Positions 1 to 8,478 of a stretch of DNA of 64,000 nt are shown here, one piece after another. The stretch's first letter is position 1; each line of letters begins with the position of its first letter. The position numbers and the translations under genes were made by a program. Under the pieces are notes generated by a model. It was not told where the DNA came from, ran no database searches, and was given only the letters and a program-made list of their open reading frames with translations. Source of the stretch: Alphaproteobacteria bacterium (GTDB lineage Bacteria; Pseudomonadota; Alphaproteobacteria; UBA8366; Aestuariispiraceae); the NCBI GenBank assembly GCA_006844765.1, contig SPJV01000101.1, forward strand, positions 1 to 64,000, in the 5' to 3' direction.

Positions 1-395
1 CGCTCAGTCACTTCAACTTCGGTGAAGGACTGCAAGGCCACATCTTCGTTAGCTGGCTCAACCCTTTCAAAGATCACAAGCTCGTGGTCGTTGGGGAAAA
101 CGGCATGCTTGTCTTCGATGATACGCTGACTGGCGCTGAAAAAGTACAACACTATGCCCATGCTGCAGGCTGGGAAGGGGATCTGCCGGTTCTTGCAAAA
201 GCAGACGCTTCCCCAGTCCCGTATGACACAACCGAGCCGTTAAGAGAGGAAATGAAACACTTCCTGTCCTGCTGCGAGACCGGAGCACGTCCCCGTTCCG
301 ATTCGACGGAAGGCCTCAATGTTCTTCGCGTCCTGGATATGTGCCAGCGATCTCTTTCCTCGCGCATGCCAACCACATTGGATGGTCACAAATGA
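1..395 (+). CDS. Gfo/Idh/MocA-family oxidoreductase, C-terminal fragment (WbpB/WlbA-like)
   Basis: The gene is cut by the left edge; the frame is open from base 3 and gives the last 130 residues. What is visible matches the C-terminal substrate-binding beta-sheet domain of Gfo/Idh/MocA dehydrogenases: a GHIFVSWLNP strand, then VVVGENGMLVFDD, then a final helix with the EGLNVLRVLDMCQRS pattern. The Rossmann half lies outside the window. Its stop overlaps the start of the next gene by 4 bases, and that gene is a WbpD-like acetyltransferase. By inference it is the NAD-dependent 3-dehydrogenase acting on UDP-N-acetylglucosaminuronic acid, before amination by the aminotransferase at 3993-5135. The family call is firm; the substrate is inferred from neighbours. 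Confidence 0.8.
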   Translation, partial: LSHFNFGEGLQGHIFVSWLNPFKDHKLVVVGENGMLVFDDTLTGAEKVQHYAHAAGWEGDLPVLAKADASPVPYDTTEPLREEMKHFLSCCETGARPRSDSTEGLNVLRVLDMCQRSLSSRMPTTLDGHK

Positions 396-976
396 GCCCG
401 CCCAGCATACACCCGACCGCCATTGTTGATGACAATACATCAATAGGGGATGGCGCCCGGATCTGGCATTTCGTCCATGTGCTTGCGAACACCAAAATTG
501 GAGCAGGCAGTGTTTTGGGACAAAATGTCATGGTTGGACCGGATGTCGAAATAGGCACGGGATGCAAAGTTCAAAACAACGTCTCCATCTACAGAGGTGT
601 CACGCTGGAGGATGATGTTTTCTGCGGCCCGTCATGCGTTTTCACAAATGTATTGACGCCTCGCGCATTTGTAGAGCGCAAGGAAGAGTTTGCGCCGACC
701 CTGATTCGGCAAGGTGCATCCATCGGGGCAAATGCAACAATCGTCTGCGGCACGACTGTTGGCCGATATGCCATGGTCGGCGCTGGCGCAGTCGTCACGC
801 GCGATGTCCCAGATTTTGCACTCGTTGTCGGAACACCTGCTCGATTTCTTGGTTGGGTCAGCCGTTCAGGAGACCGGTTGGGCAAAGATCTTATTTGCCC
901 GAGGACCGGAGAACGCTATCTCCCCTCAAAAGACGGGATCACCTTGTCGGATAAAGTAGAAAACCCTCCGAAGTGA
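392..976 (+). CDS. wbpD: Hexapeptide-repeat N-acetyltransferase, WbpD/WlbB-like
   Basis: A 194-residue left-handed beta-helix acyltransferase. From about residue 5 it is built of isoleucine/valine-patch hexapeptides (IHPTAIVDD, SIGDGARIW, KIGAGSVLG, TIVCGTTVG, MVGAGAVVT) and ends in the usual VVGTPARFLGW cap, followed by an ICPRTGERY tail. The ATG at 392 overlaps the upstream stop (ATGA). A longer reading from 341 lies inside the upstream gene and was not used. In the family this enzyme acetylates the 3-amino group of UDP-2-acetamido-3-amino-uronic acid with acetyl-CoA. The upstream dehydrogenase and the WbpE-like aminotransferase downstream support that role, giving UDP-GlcNAc(3NAc)A for a surface glycan. 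Confidence 0.85.
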   Translation: MSPPSIHPTAIVDDNTSIGDGARIWHFVHVLANTKIGAGSVLGQNVMVGPDVEIGTGCKVQNNVSIYRGVTLEDDVFCGPSCVFTNVLTPRAFVERKEEFAPTLIRQGASIGANATIVCGTTVGRYAMVGAGAVVTRDVPDFALVVGTPARFLGWVSRSGDRLGKDLICPRTGERYLPSKDGITLSDKVENPPK

Positions 977-1102
977 CGAGATGACCTTGAGACCTGATAA
1001 CGGCCCCGGAACGCAGTGTCGGACATCTTTTCGGCCTAATCTGATGCCGTGGGCTGCAGAAATCTTACTGCCCAAACCGCAATCGCCACCATAAAGCCCA
1101 AA

Positions 1103-2179
1103 ATGCCGCTCACTGTAGATATAAGATATGCCCCTCAGGTGTTGACCACGCCTTATGTCCTGTCTTTCGGCACGATCAAACAGTTCGATACATTCCTGGT
1201 TCGCGCCATATCTGCGTCCGGAACAGCCCATGGCGAAATCACACCGCTTCCTGGGTATAGCGATGAATCGACAGACACTATTCGAAAAGCCCTCAGCCTA
1301 TTATCCGATCTTGCAGGAAATGGCGTCTCCTTCGACGAGTCCATTCGAAAGGTTCAGTCTTTCGCCCCCATGACCGCGAGCGGCGTTGCGGCCGCCGCTG
1401 AACTCTCAAGGTCGACAGGCGACGCGATCCTGCAAGAGAGCGAGAAAACGCATTTCGATACTGTCGCGCTGTGTGGTGGGTCAACACCAACAGAAATCGC
1501 GGAAAATGCACTCAGATTGACGAATGACGGTTTCCGAACCCTAAAAATGAAGCTGGGCACGTGCTCTTTGAAAGAAGACATTCAACGCATCGAAGCAGCT
1601 GCGAAGAACCTGCTGATGGGAACCAAATTGCGGCTGGACGCAAATCAATGTTTCACCGTTGAACAAACAGAAGAGCTACTGGATCAAGTTGCTGGGTTCC
1701 CTATTGAATTATTGGAACAGCCCCTACCGCCAGACAATGATTCACAAATGAAGGATCTCAAAACGCGAACCGACATTCCGCTCATGTTGGACGAATCGAT
1801 CTGGGACGAAACAGATATCGACCGTGCTTCGCATCTTGGCGTTGGGTATGTGAAGCTAAAGTTATGCAAACACCTTGGTATTAGCGGCACGATCAGTCTA
1901 ATCCGTTATGCAAAGGCACATGATCTTTCGGTTGTTTTTGGTAATGGTGTCCAAACAGCAATTGGAAACCGCCAGGAACTCTATATCGCGGCAAGAGAAG
2001 ATGTTGTCCCCGCAGTCGAATCTAATGGTTTTGCTAAAGCGAAAGGTTTTCAGGCCTACGCGGGAATGTCGCTTGAAAACGGCGTGATCACCCTTAATGG
2101 ACCAACCGATTCGGTCGAATTGTTCAACCAATCATTGCCGGTTGCGCAAATCCAATTTGGCTTGAGCGCTCCTCTTTGA
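1103..2179 (+). CDS. Enolase-superfamily enzyme, muconate-lactonizing/dipeptide-epimerase subgroup
   Basis: A 358-residue enzyme with an N-terminal capping domain (about 1-105, including GEITPLPGY) and a TIM barrel. Catalytic positions of the MLE subgroup are all visible: K148-x-K150, metal ligands D179 (LDAN), E205 (EQP) and D230 (LDES), and a second lysine at K251/K253. Spacings of 29, 26 and 25 residues from K150 to the three ligands match the subgroup. Such enzymes abstract a proton alpha to a carboxylate (cycloisomerases, o-succinylbenzoate synthases, dipeptide epimerases, racemases). A GTG at 1049 would add 18 residues unlike the family, so the ATG at 1103 is preferred although no strong ribosome-binding site precedes either. 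It sits between wbpD- and wbpE-like genes, an uncommon place; the substrate is unknown. Confidence 0.8.
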   Translation: MPLTVDIRYAPQVLTTPYVLSFGTIKQFDTFLVRAISASGTAHGEITPLPGYSDESTDTIRKALSLLSDLAGNGVSFDESIRKVQSFAPMTASGVAAAAELSRSTGDAILQESEKTHFDTVALCGGSTPTEIAENALRLTNDGFRTLKMKLGTCSLKEDIQRIEAAAKNLLMGTKLRLDANQCFTVEQTEELLDQVAGFPIELLEQPLPPDNDSQMKDLKTRTDIPLMLDESIWDETDIDRASHLGVGYVKLKLCKHLGISGTISLIRYAKAHDLSVVFGNGVQTAIGNRQELYIAAREDVVPAVESNGFAKAKGFQAYAGMSLENGVITLNGPTDSVELFNQSLPVAQIQFGLSAPL

Positions 2180-2205
2180 CCAAGTTTCCGTTGACGGACC
2201 AATCT

Positions 2206-2222
2206 TGTTCATGACATGAACA
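2206..2222. promoter_or_regulatory. 17-bp perfect palindrome upstream of the flavoprotein gene
   Basis: TGTTCATG and CATGAACA arms are separated by a single A. The site lies in the 179-base spacer between the enolase-like gene and the flavodoxin-fold gene, about 137 bases before the latter's ATG. A TTGACG hexamer begins 15 bases upstream (2191-2196), so the dyad would overlap the core of a promoter placed there, although no good -10 is evident. Operator-like by shape only. Confidence 0.35.
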
Positions 2223-2358
2223 CTCTGCATGTAAGTTTGATCGGGCAACCGGATTTACGATCGGCTTTTTGCATTTGCTTGGGTGTCAAATGGTTGGGCA
2301 GATTTTGCGCTGACGACCAAGCCAAGACAAATGCAGCAAACAATGGAGAAACGGCACA

Positions 2359-3885
2359 ATGCACAAACCGCTGATATTGGGGCTCTCGGCGAGTCTACGG
2401 AATGCGCGCTCAAGAAAGGGTGGCACCCGGAGCATTAGTGACGAAATCAACGAGATCACAGATCGCGAAACGCTCGAAGCTTATTTGGAAGAGCAGGCCA
2501 ACATCCATCTTGATCAATTCAAGGAAGCCGGCAGAGCAGACGGCGAGCCCTTTGACGTTCTCTACAGGAACCTCCAACGTCTTGGTGGGCAACGAGGACT
2601 GTCAAACAGCGAAATCGCACTTGCGGCCGCGTTATGGGGCGCAAAGGAAAATGGCGCAGAAATCACCCATATCCCATTGCCGGATCACTTCCCGGCAAAT
2701 GGTGAACCCAAGAACCTGGACCAACTTAAGAAAGCCCTGCGGGACGCCGATGGTATCGTGCTTTCAACACCGGTCTATTTTGGGGATAGAGGGTCATTAG
2801 CGCAGCTTTTGATCGACATGATCCGTGACGACAAGGCACTTCAAGAAGAAATCTCCGGAAAAGTCTACGCTGGGATTGCGGTTGGCGCGAAGCGCAATGG
2901 CGGGCAGGAAACAACCCTGATTTATGCCATGATGGATATGTTGAATGTTGGATTGCTCGGCGTTGGCAACGATTCGAATACAACATCTCAATATGGTGGG
3001 ACCGGCCATGCGGGCGATATCGGGACCATGCCAAAAGACACCTATGGCTTGAATACGTCAATTGGGACCGGGCGCCGTATTGCCAGTGTTACCTCTCAGT
3101 TAGTGTCCGCAAAATCGGCATCGCTAGGTGACACACCAAAGTTTGATTTTTGGGTTCTTCAGGATCGTGATTCAGAGGCTGTATCCCTCGTCTCCCCTTT
3201 CGCCGAAAAACTTGGGGAGAAAGCACAAGTTCGGTTCCACGATCTTGTGCAACACGCCATTCGCCCCTGTATTGCGTGCGACATTTGCCCGACCCACGTT
3301 GGACCGGATTCGGAATATCGATGCATCATCCGCAAACGCGATGACGGTATGGTCAGCGAGCACAACGCGCTTATCGACACAGATATAGTCATTCCTGTGG
3401 TCTATTCGACGCGGGACAGGACGAACCTTAAAAGCGTTTATCAACAGTTTATGGAACGCACCCGTTATCTGAGAAGAGGCGACTATGTCTTCACAGATCG
3501 TCTGGTTGTTCCCCTTGTAATCGCTGAAATTGGCGCGAACGAGATTATGGACATTCGGCTTATGACATCGTTTGTCCGCCACCACACTGTGATTGGTAAG
3601 CCCATTGTCGCCTATATCCATAACGGTACACTTCTGAACCCGGAAGATGTACAGGCAGGACTTGAACGCGCAAGATTGGAAGGGGCGCGCTTGGCAGCAG
3701 GTCGCCTTGCGTCGGTAAGCGCGAATCTCGCAGCAACACAGTACCAGCCCGTCGGTTATGTTCTCGCAACAGCAAAAGACAAAGAAACAGCAACAATAAG
3801 CGACCGTGAAGCCGCCGTACGTGACCGACTAAAGCGTCAATCCGAAGAGTCTCAATCCAGATTGGTTTTATCGGGGGGACAGTGA
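2359..3885 (+). CDS. Tandem flavodoxin-fold protein with Fe-S-type cysteine motif
   Basis: A 508-residue protein with two NADPH-dependent FMN reductase/flavodoxin-like halves. The first (about 4-255) starts with a strand and an FMN-phosphate-type loop (LILGLSASLRNARS) and has STPVYFGDRGS at about 136-146, the usual flavin-edge loop. The second (about 262-480) carries C304-x2-C307-x2-C310-x11-C322, then IIRKRDDGM and DIVIPVVYS. This resembles the compact cysteine motif of iron-sulfur flavoproteins of the Isf type. The start is supported by GGAG about 10 bases before the ATG. An electron-transfer or reductase role on a sugar or lipid intermediate is inferred from its place in a nucleotide-sugar cluster. 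The double-domain layout is unusual, and no specific function is claimed. Confidence 0.7.
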   Translation: MHKPLILGLSASLRNARSRKGGTRSISDEINEITDRETLEAYLEEQANIHLDQFKEAGRADGEPFDVLYRNLQRLGGQRGLSNSEIALAAALWGAKENGAEITHIPLPDHFPANGEPKNLDQLKKALRDADGIVLSTPVYFGDRGSLAQLLIDMIRDDKALQEEISGKVYAGIAVGAKRNGGQETTLIYAMMDMLNVGLLGVGNDSNTTSQYGGTGHAGDIGTMPKDTYGLNTSIGTGRRIASVTSQLVSAKSASLGDTPKFDFWVLQDRDSEAVSLVSPFAEKLGEKAQVRFHDLVQHAIRPCIACDICPTHVGPDSEYRCIIRKRDDGMVSEHNALIDTDIVIPVVYSTRDRTNLKSVYQQFMERTRYLRRGDYVFTDRLVVPLVIAEIGANEIMDIRLMTSFVRHHTVIGKPIVAYIHNGTLLNPEDVQAGLERARLEGARLAAGRLASVSANLAATQYQPVGYVLATAKDKETATISDREAAVRDRLKRQSEESQSRLVLSGGQ

Positions 3886-3992
3886 CCCTCGAAACTGGGA
3901 ACCAGTCACGGATTCTTAAAAGCTGAACATTTTCCAGCTACAAACGAAGCACCCCGCTGCGCGGCATTGCATGGCACCGAACGGAAGAAATC

Positions 3993-5135
3993 ATGACAGA
4001 CCTTTCACCCATTCCTTTTGTTGATCTAAAGGCGCAGTTTTCGGCTTATCGAACTGCGATCGAAGAGGGCATCCAAGCAGTGCTGGAACATGGTGGCTTC
4101 ATCATGGGACCGGAAGTCAAACAACTGGAAGCAAGCCTCTCTGAATTTTGCGGCGTGAAACACACGATTTCCTGTTCAAGTGGGACCGACGCCCTGCTCA
4201 TGATCATGATGGCGGAAGGAATTGGGCCTGGAGACGCGGTATTTGTTCCAGCATTTACATTCACGGCAACGGCAGAGGCTATCTTACTACTTGGTGCCTC
4301 GCCGGTTTTTGTCGATGTCGAATCGGATAGCTTCAATATCGACGTGGCGGACTTGGAGCGCCAATTGGCAACCGTCACAAGCGCGGGAGGCCTGAAACCC
4401 CGAGGCATCCTGGCGGTCGATCTATTCGGCCAGCCGGCAAACTACCCAGCTTTGAACATACTGGCCGAGTCTCATGGTCTGAAGGTATGGAGCGATGCCG
4501 CTCAGAGCTTCGGCGGCGCTCTTGGAAACAAAAGCGTTGGCTCTCTAGCGCGCGCCACCGCCACAAGCTTTTTCCCGGCCAAACCGCTGGGCTGCTATGG
4601 AGATGGCGGCGCGGTCTTTACCGACGATGATGAGTTAGCGGAAAAGATGCGGTCAATCCGTGCACACGGCAAGGGCACTGCAAAATATGACATTGTCCGG
4701 ATCGGCCTAAATGCGCGGCTGGACACGATTCAAGCTGCAGTCTTGTTGGCAAAGCTCCCCCATTTCTCAGATGAGATCGCCGCCCGCGAAGCCGTGGCAA
4801 AACGCTATGATGAAGGATTGTCAAACATCGTTGCGGTCCCGTCCCGCGCACCAGAAGCACAAAGTGCCTGGGCACAATACACCATTAAACTACCGGCTGA
4901 GCGACGCGATAAGGTATCGGCTGCTCTCAAGTCCGATGGAATTCCTACCGCCGTCTATTATCCCAGGTCCATGCATCTTCAATCCGCATACCGTGAGTAT
5001 GGGGCTGGAGAAAACAGCATGCCGGTCAGCGAGAGGCTTTCGACAGAAGTGCTAAGCTTGCCGATGCATCCATTCCTTTCAAACGACGAATGTGACCGTA
5101 TTATTGCCGCACTCGTTTCGGTAGGGAATGGATGA
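3993..5135 (+). CDS. wbpE: DegT/DnrJ/EryC1-family sugar aminotransferase, WbpE/WlbC-like
   Basis: A 380-residue PLP aminotransferase. The N-terminus has the family opening IPFVDLKAQF; GTDAL at 64-68 forms the cofactor phosphate pocket; D168 lies in SDAAQSFGG; the Schiff-base lysine is K197 in SFFPAKPLGCYGDGG. The C-terminal LSLPMHPFLS block is also present. The closest remembered family is WbpE, which uses glutamate to aminate UDP-2-acetamido-3-keto-uronic acid. A GGAAG ribosome-binding site precedes the ATG by about 8 bases. It completes the dehydrogenase/aminotransferase/acetyltransferase trio begun at base 1 but is separated from it by the enolase-like and flavoprotein genes. Confidence 0.88.
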   Translation: MTDLSPIPFVDLKAQFSAYRTAIEEGIQAVLEHGGFIMGPEVKQLEASLSEFCGVKHTISCSSGTDALLMIMMAEGIGPGDAVFVPAFTFTATAEAILLLGASPVFVDVESDSFNIDVADLERQLATVTSAGGLKPRGILAVDLFGQPANYPALNILAESHGLKVWSDAAQSFGGALGNKSVGSLARATATSFFPAKPLGCYGDGGAVFTDDDELAEKMRSIRAHGKGTAKYDIVRIGLNARLDTIQAAVLLAKLPHFSDEIAAREAVAKRYDEGLSNIVAVPSRAPEAQSAWAQYTIKLPAERRDKVSAALKSDGIPTAVYYPRSMHLQSAYREYGAGENSMPVSERLSTEVLSLPMHPFLSNDECDRIIAALVSVGNG

Positions 5136-5248
5136 GACTATTGCCATTAAAAATTAAACATCAGATGGCTTGCGAGCGCTCAAGGCTAAGAATTGGCGCT
5201 AAACAACAGCTGCGGAAACTGCCCTTTGTCTAGATGTTCTCTTGGTAG

Positions 5249-5620
5249 GAGCGGACATTTGGGGCCCGTTGGTTACGCATTCATATCTTACCATCTCGCA
5301 TAGATAAGCCGTTGTGTGGTGCTGCTACCGCGCATCGTCTTCTTCTTGCACAGAGAATATTATCGAACTCGACAGTGCTGCGCATCGGTGAAGATGCAGA
5401 TGATATCTTCTTGGGCAATTTTCTAGGATTGGGTTTCACCTTGAACGCGCTTTCCCAGCGCTGGGGTCTATTAGATAATTCACGACTGTAAGGCATGACC
5501 ATTGCGCAGAAAGCATCAGTTACCATTATCGAAACTGTCTTGCATGATCTCATGGTGAACATTACAGATAGAGGGTTGGCATTCCGTAAGAAAATCGGAT
5601 TCTCCGCACCTTTTTGGTGA
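5249..5620 (+). pseudogene. Decayed asparagine-synthetase-like fragment (putative)
   Basis: One forward frame, interrupted by a TAA at 5489-5491, carries two motifs in the order expected for an AsnB-type amidotransferase C-terminal domain. The first is GEDADDIFLG, compared with the family GEGADELFGG ATP-binding loop. The second is RKKIGFSAPFW, compared with the family R-P-K-x-GF-x-x-P block. There is no start codon or N-terminal glutaminase domain, and the region between the motifs is shorter than usual. AsnB-like proteins occur often in surface-polysaccharide loci, which fits the context. The rest of the 5136-5890 spacer shows nothing coding. The identification rests on short motifs and is tentative. 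Confidence 0.4.
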
Positions 5621-5890
5621 TAGGTATTCACGCCCTTACTGATGGAACGGATACATTAAGAAAATCAACTGCAATTCAATATCCGAATTTGTAATGTCGT
5701 TATGACTATAGAACCTAACCCATATGAGTGAGGGGCGGGGAAAATGGTCCCGAAAAATTAGAGCATGTTTTTTCAATCACTCAGTTCCGATTCTGGCATG
5801 ATGTTTTCTTCACATTCACTGATCCCTCAGACTCTCTAGCTTGGCAATTCGCCGTTCCGGTTGACTGATGAACACAGCAGACAAGTTTCC

Positions 5891-7081
5891 ATGATGCTCC
5901 GTATCCTTTGCTTAGATATTGAGGGCGGCTTCGGAGGGTCCTCTCGAAGCCTCTACGAATCAATTCGCCATTTTCCGAAGGGCACCGTTTCTGTTTCAGT
6001 TATCTGTTACAAAGCCGGCCCCATTGTCTCCAAGTATCAAGAAATTGGAGTTGATGTATCCGTCGCAGAGATGATGCCGAAAGTATCGGCTCTTCCAAAA
6101 ATTTCCAGAAATCTAATTGCCCAAAGTCTGGCATTAGTCGGCTGGTTCCGCTCTTCCAGATTCCGGGAGAAAATCGTCACTCAGTCGCAAGAGTTTGACC
6201 TTATACACCTGAACCACGAATCCCTTTGGTGGTTGGCTCGTTGGTTACATCCCAGAATAAAGATTCCGATTGTAATGCATATTCGCACCAACCCCTGGCC
6301 AAGCATGTTCGGGACGATTCAAGCAAAATCAATTGTGCGCTCAACGGATGGAATCGTATTTATCACTGAAATGGAAAAGAAAACCTTGGAAGGCCTTGCC
6401 GGCACGCCCGTTGATGGGACGGTCATTCACAATATAGTTTCAACTTTGTCGCCGGATGACGCCCCTCCTCAAGAGAGTGAGAGACCTTATACGGTTTGTT
6501 GCTTGTCCACCTTTACGTACCACCGCGGGATTGATCGTATCGTAGATATTGCGGTTGCCCTCAAAGAAATGGGCAAAGCGGATTCTGTTCGGTTTGTCCA
6601 CTGTGGAAACATGGCGATGACACGTCATGAGGCTCAGATTCTTAAGTTGCCTTATAGAACCGGTATAACGTTAGCGGATTATGCAAAGGCTCGTGATGTA
6701 CAATCATTGATTGATTTTCGTGGCCACGTCAGCCATACAAATTCTATTCTGCTCTCATCCGATGCCTTGATCAAACCGACCAGAGAAGCCAACCCCTGGG
6801 GGCGGGATATTCTGGAAGGGCTAGGGGCCGGATTACCGGTTATCTCATTTGGAACCTACAATAAGTTCGTGGAAAACGGAAAAACCGGCATCCTTAACCC
6901 AGAATTTGATGCGGTACAGGTCGCGAAGCAAATCCTCACGCTTGCAAACAATCGCGAAAAAAGTAAGGCGCTGGGAGCCGCCGGGCGGCACCGCATTCAG
7001 GAATTGTGCAATGGACCTGAGCGTGCCGCAGATCTATTGCGGTATTGGCACAGCGTTCGGACACCAAAAAACGACCAATAA
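5891..7081 (+). CDS. GT4-like glycosyltransferase
   Basis: About 396 residues with a GT-B layout. The N-terminal domain starts LRILCLDIEGGFGGSSRSL (a donor-side glycine loop) and contains LIHLNHESLWW. The C-terminal domain has KPTREANPWGRDILEGLGAGLPVISF, the GT4 pattern with E-x-x-G-x-G-x-P near the nucleotide-sugar site, and FVENGKTGIL. No membrane segment is seen, so it should act at the cytoplasmic face. A TTG at 5861 would add ten residues; the ATG pair at 5891/5894 directly before LRIL is preferred, though neither has a strong ribosome-binding site. It is followed after 15 bases by a membrane transferase, suggesting one transcript for glycan assembly. Confidence 0.8.
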   Translation: MMLRILCLDIEGGFGGSSRSLYESIRHFPKGTVSVSVICYKAGPIVSKYQEIGVDVSVAEMMPKVSALPKISRNLIAQSLALVGWFRSSRFREKIVTQSQEFDLIHLNHESLWWLARWLHPRIKIPIVMHIRTNPWPSMFGTIQAKSIVRSTDGIVFITEMEKKTLEGLAGTPVDGTVIHNIVSTLSPDDAPPQESERPYTVCCLSTFTYHRGIDRIVDIAVALKEMGKADSVRFVHCGNMAMTRHEAQILKLPYRTGITLADYAKARDVQSLIDFRGHVSHTNSILLSSDALIKPTREANPWGRDILEGLGAGLPVISFGTYNKFVENGKTGILNPEFDAVQVAKQILTLANNREKSKALGAAGRHRIQELCNGPERAADLLRYWHSVRTPKNDQ

Positions 7082-7096
7082 GCAACGTCATAAAAA

Positions 7097-8467
7097 ATGA
7101 ACTTCCGTGCAATACATCATCGACCATTCCTGTTCATCTTCGTTTCCGCGTTGTGCGTCCGGTTTGCCTATTTCGCGCTGAACTTCACAACCGGCGATAT
7201 ATCGAATTACATGATGGAAGATTCCCACGGCTTTCTTATCAATGCGGAGATCCTGGCAAGGGGGGGGACGTTACTTGGGTTTGATGGAATCCCTAACTAC
7301 GATCCTAGTGCCATGCCGATTCCGATCACACTGCTTGCACTTTGCTTGTGGTCCGGGATTGGCCTTTTCGGCTACCTGATCATTCAGATACTCGCAGATT
7401 CCCTAGCCTGTGTCCTTATTGCTCAATTGGCAGGCGAAGCGTCGAAAAGATACCTTCTTCTTGCAGGCACCCTCGCAGCGCTCAATCCAACTCAGATTCT
7501 TCTTTCGAATCTGGTTCTGACGGACACGATATTCTTCCTATTATCGGTTCTGTCTCTCTTAGCGTTTGTGCAATTGGTAAACAGGAAGACGGGATCGAAG
7601 CACCGATATGCCGTGGTACTCGGTATTTCCGTCGGAGCCGCGGCTCTGTGTCGAACGTCGATCCTTCCGTGGGTTCCCGTTTGTGTGACAGCATCCCTCA
7701 TTATATTAATGTTGCGGTTTGGCGTTATGCCGGCCATCCGAAACACAATACTGACCAGTGTTTTGTTCATCATGTTGGTCGCGCCAATCGGCATTAGGAA
7801 CCATATTGCCTATGACAATTTCGCGCTCACCTCTCAAGGCGGGACGCATCTTTTGTTTTGGGTGATGCCGCTGACTGCTGACTACGGCACTGGACGTTCC
7901 AGAGAAGAATCAGCAAATGAAGCATGGCGCCGGCTACAACAGCGCCCATCCTACAAGGAATCACAGGCAAGCCCATTCGCAAGCTCCGATCTGAAAAGTG
8001 CCTTAGGATTGGAAATGCTATGGGAGCTTGGTCCCGCCGCGATCATTAAGTCTTGGTTGGTGGGCAGTACACTTAACCTCGCCCTGCCTGCCACCACTAT
8101 CACGCCGGCCATTCGAAATATCCCGCACGAAAGCTTCTACAATGCCAAAGGAGACACAATCATAGCGAAGGTCTGGCGTTATCTGACCCATGCCGACAAC
8201 CGGGCCTATGTCTTGGTGAACCTGATTGGATTGATCGGTGCCTTGACGTGGCTATGTCTGTTACCACTTGGACTGTGGGAAATAATTCGAAAGGCACCAT
8301 TGGCCGGGCTTGCCATGTTCCTATGGATTGGAGTCACCCTTGGGATTAATGGTCCTGTTGCATCGCCAAAATACAGATTGCCGATGGAATCGGCCTATGT
8401 TGTCTTCGTTGCGGCAGGGCTTCTTCGCGCCCGGCAAACCGTACAAAAGTCGTCCAGGTCACAATAG
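7097..8467 (+). CDS. Polytopic membrane glycosyltransferase, GT39/PMT-like
   Basis: A 456-residue protein with about ten hydrophobic segments. A first transmembrane helix (about 10-28) is followed by an acidic periplasmic loop (YMMEDSHGFLINAEILARGG). That loop is typical of GT-C transferases (ArnT/PMT family), in which acidic residues in the first loop are catalytic. A long soluble loop with GTGRSREESANEAWRRLQQ lies around 250-330, and PKYRLPMESAY is near the C-terminus. GT-C enzymes move sugars from polyprenyl phosphates to lipids, glycans or proteins on the periplasmic side. It ends 11 bases before the convergent carbamoyltransferase gene. The acceptor cannot be told. Confidence 0.7.
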   Translation: MNFRAIHHRPFLFIFVSALCVRFAYFALNFTTGDISNYMMEDSHGFLINAEILARGGTLLGFDGIPNYDPSAMPIPITLLALCLWSGIGLFGYLIIQILADSLACVLIAQLAGEASKRYLLLAGTLAALNPTQILLSNLVLTDTIFFLLSVLSLLAFVQLVNRKTGSKHRYAVVLGISVGAAALCRTSILPWVPVCVTASLIILMLRFGVMPAIRNTILTSVLFIMLVAPIGIRNHIAYDNFALTSQGGTHLLFWVMPLTADYGTGRSREESANEAWRRLQQRPSYKESQASPFASSDLKSALGLEMLWELGPAAIIKSWLVGSTLNLALPATTITPAIRNIPHESFYNAKGDTIIAKVWRYLTHADNRAYVLVNLIGLIGALTWLCLLPLGLWEIIRKAPLAGLAMFLWIGVTLGINGPVASPKYRLPMESAYVVFVAAGLLRARQTVQKSSRSQ

Positions 8468-8478
8468 GATTCAGGCGC

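Noticed and set aside
5281..5631. A 116-codon minus-strand open frame in the gap after wbpE
   Set aside because: It is the antisense of the frame that carries the asparagine-synthetase-like motifs; its own product has no recognisable feature.
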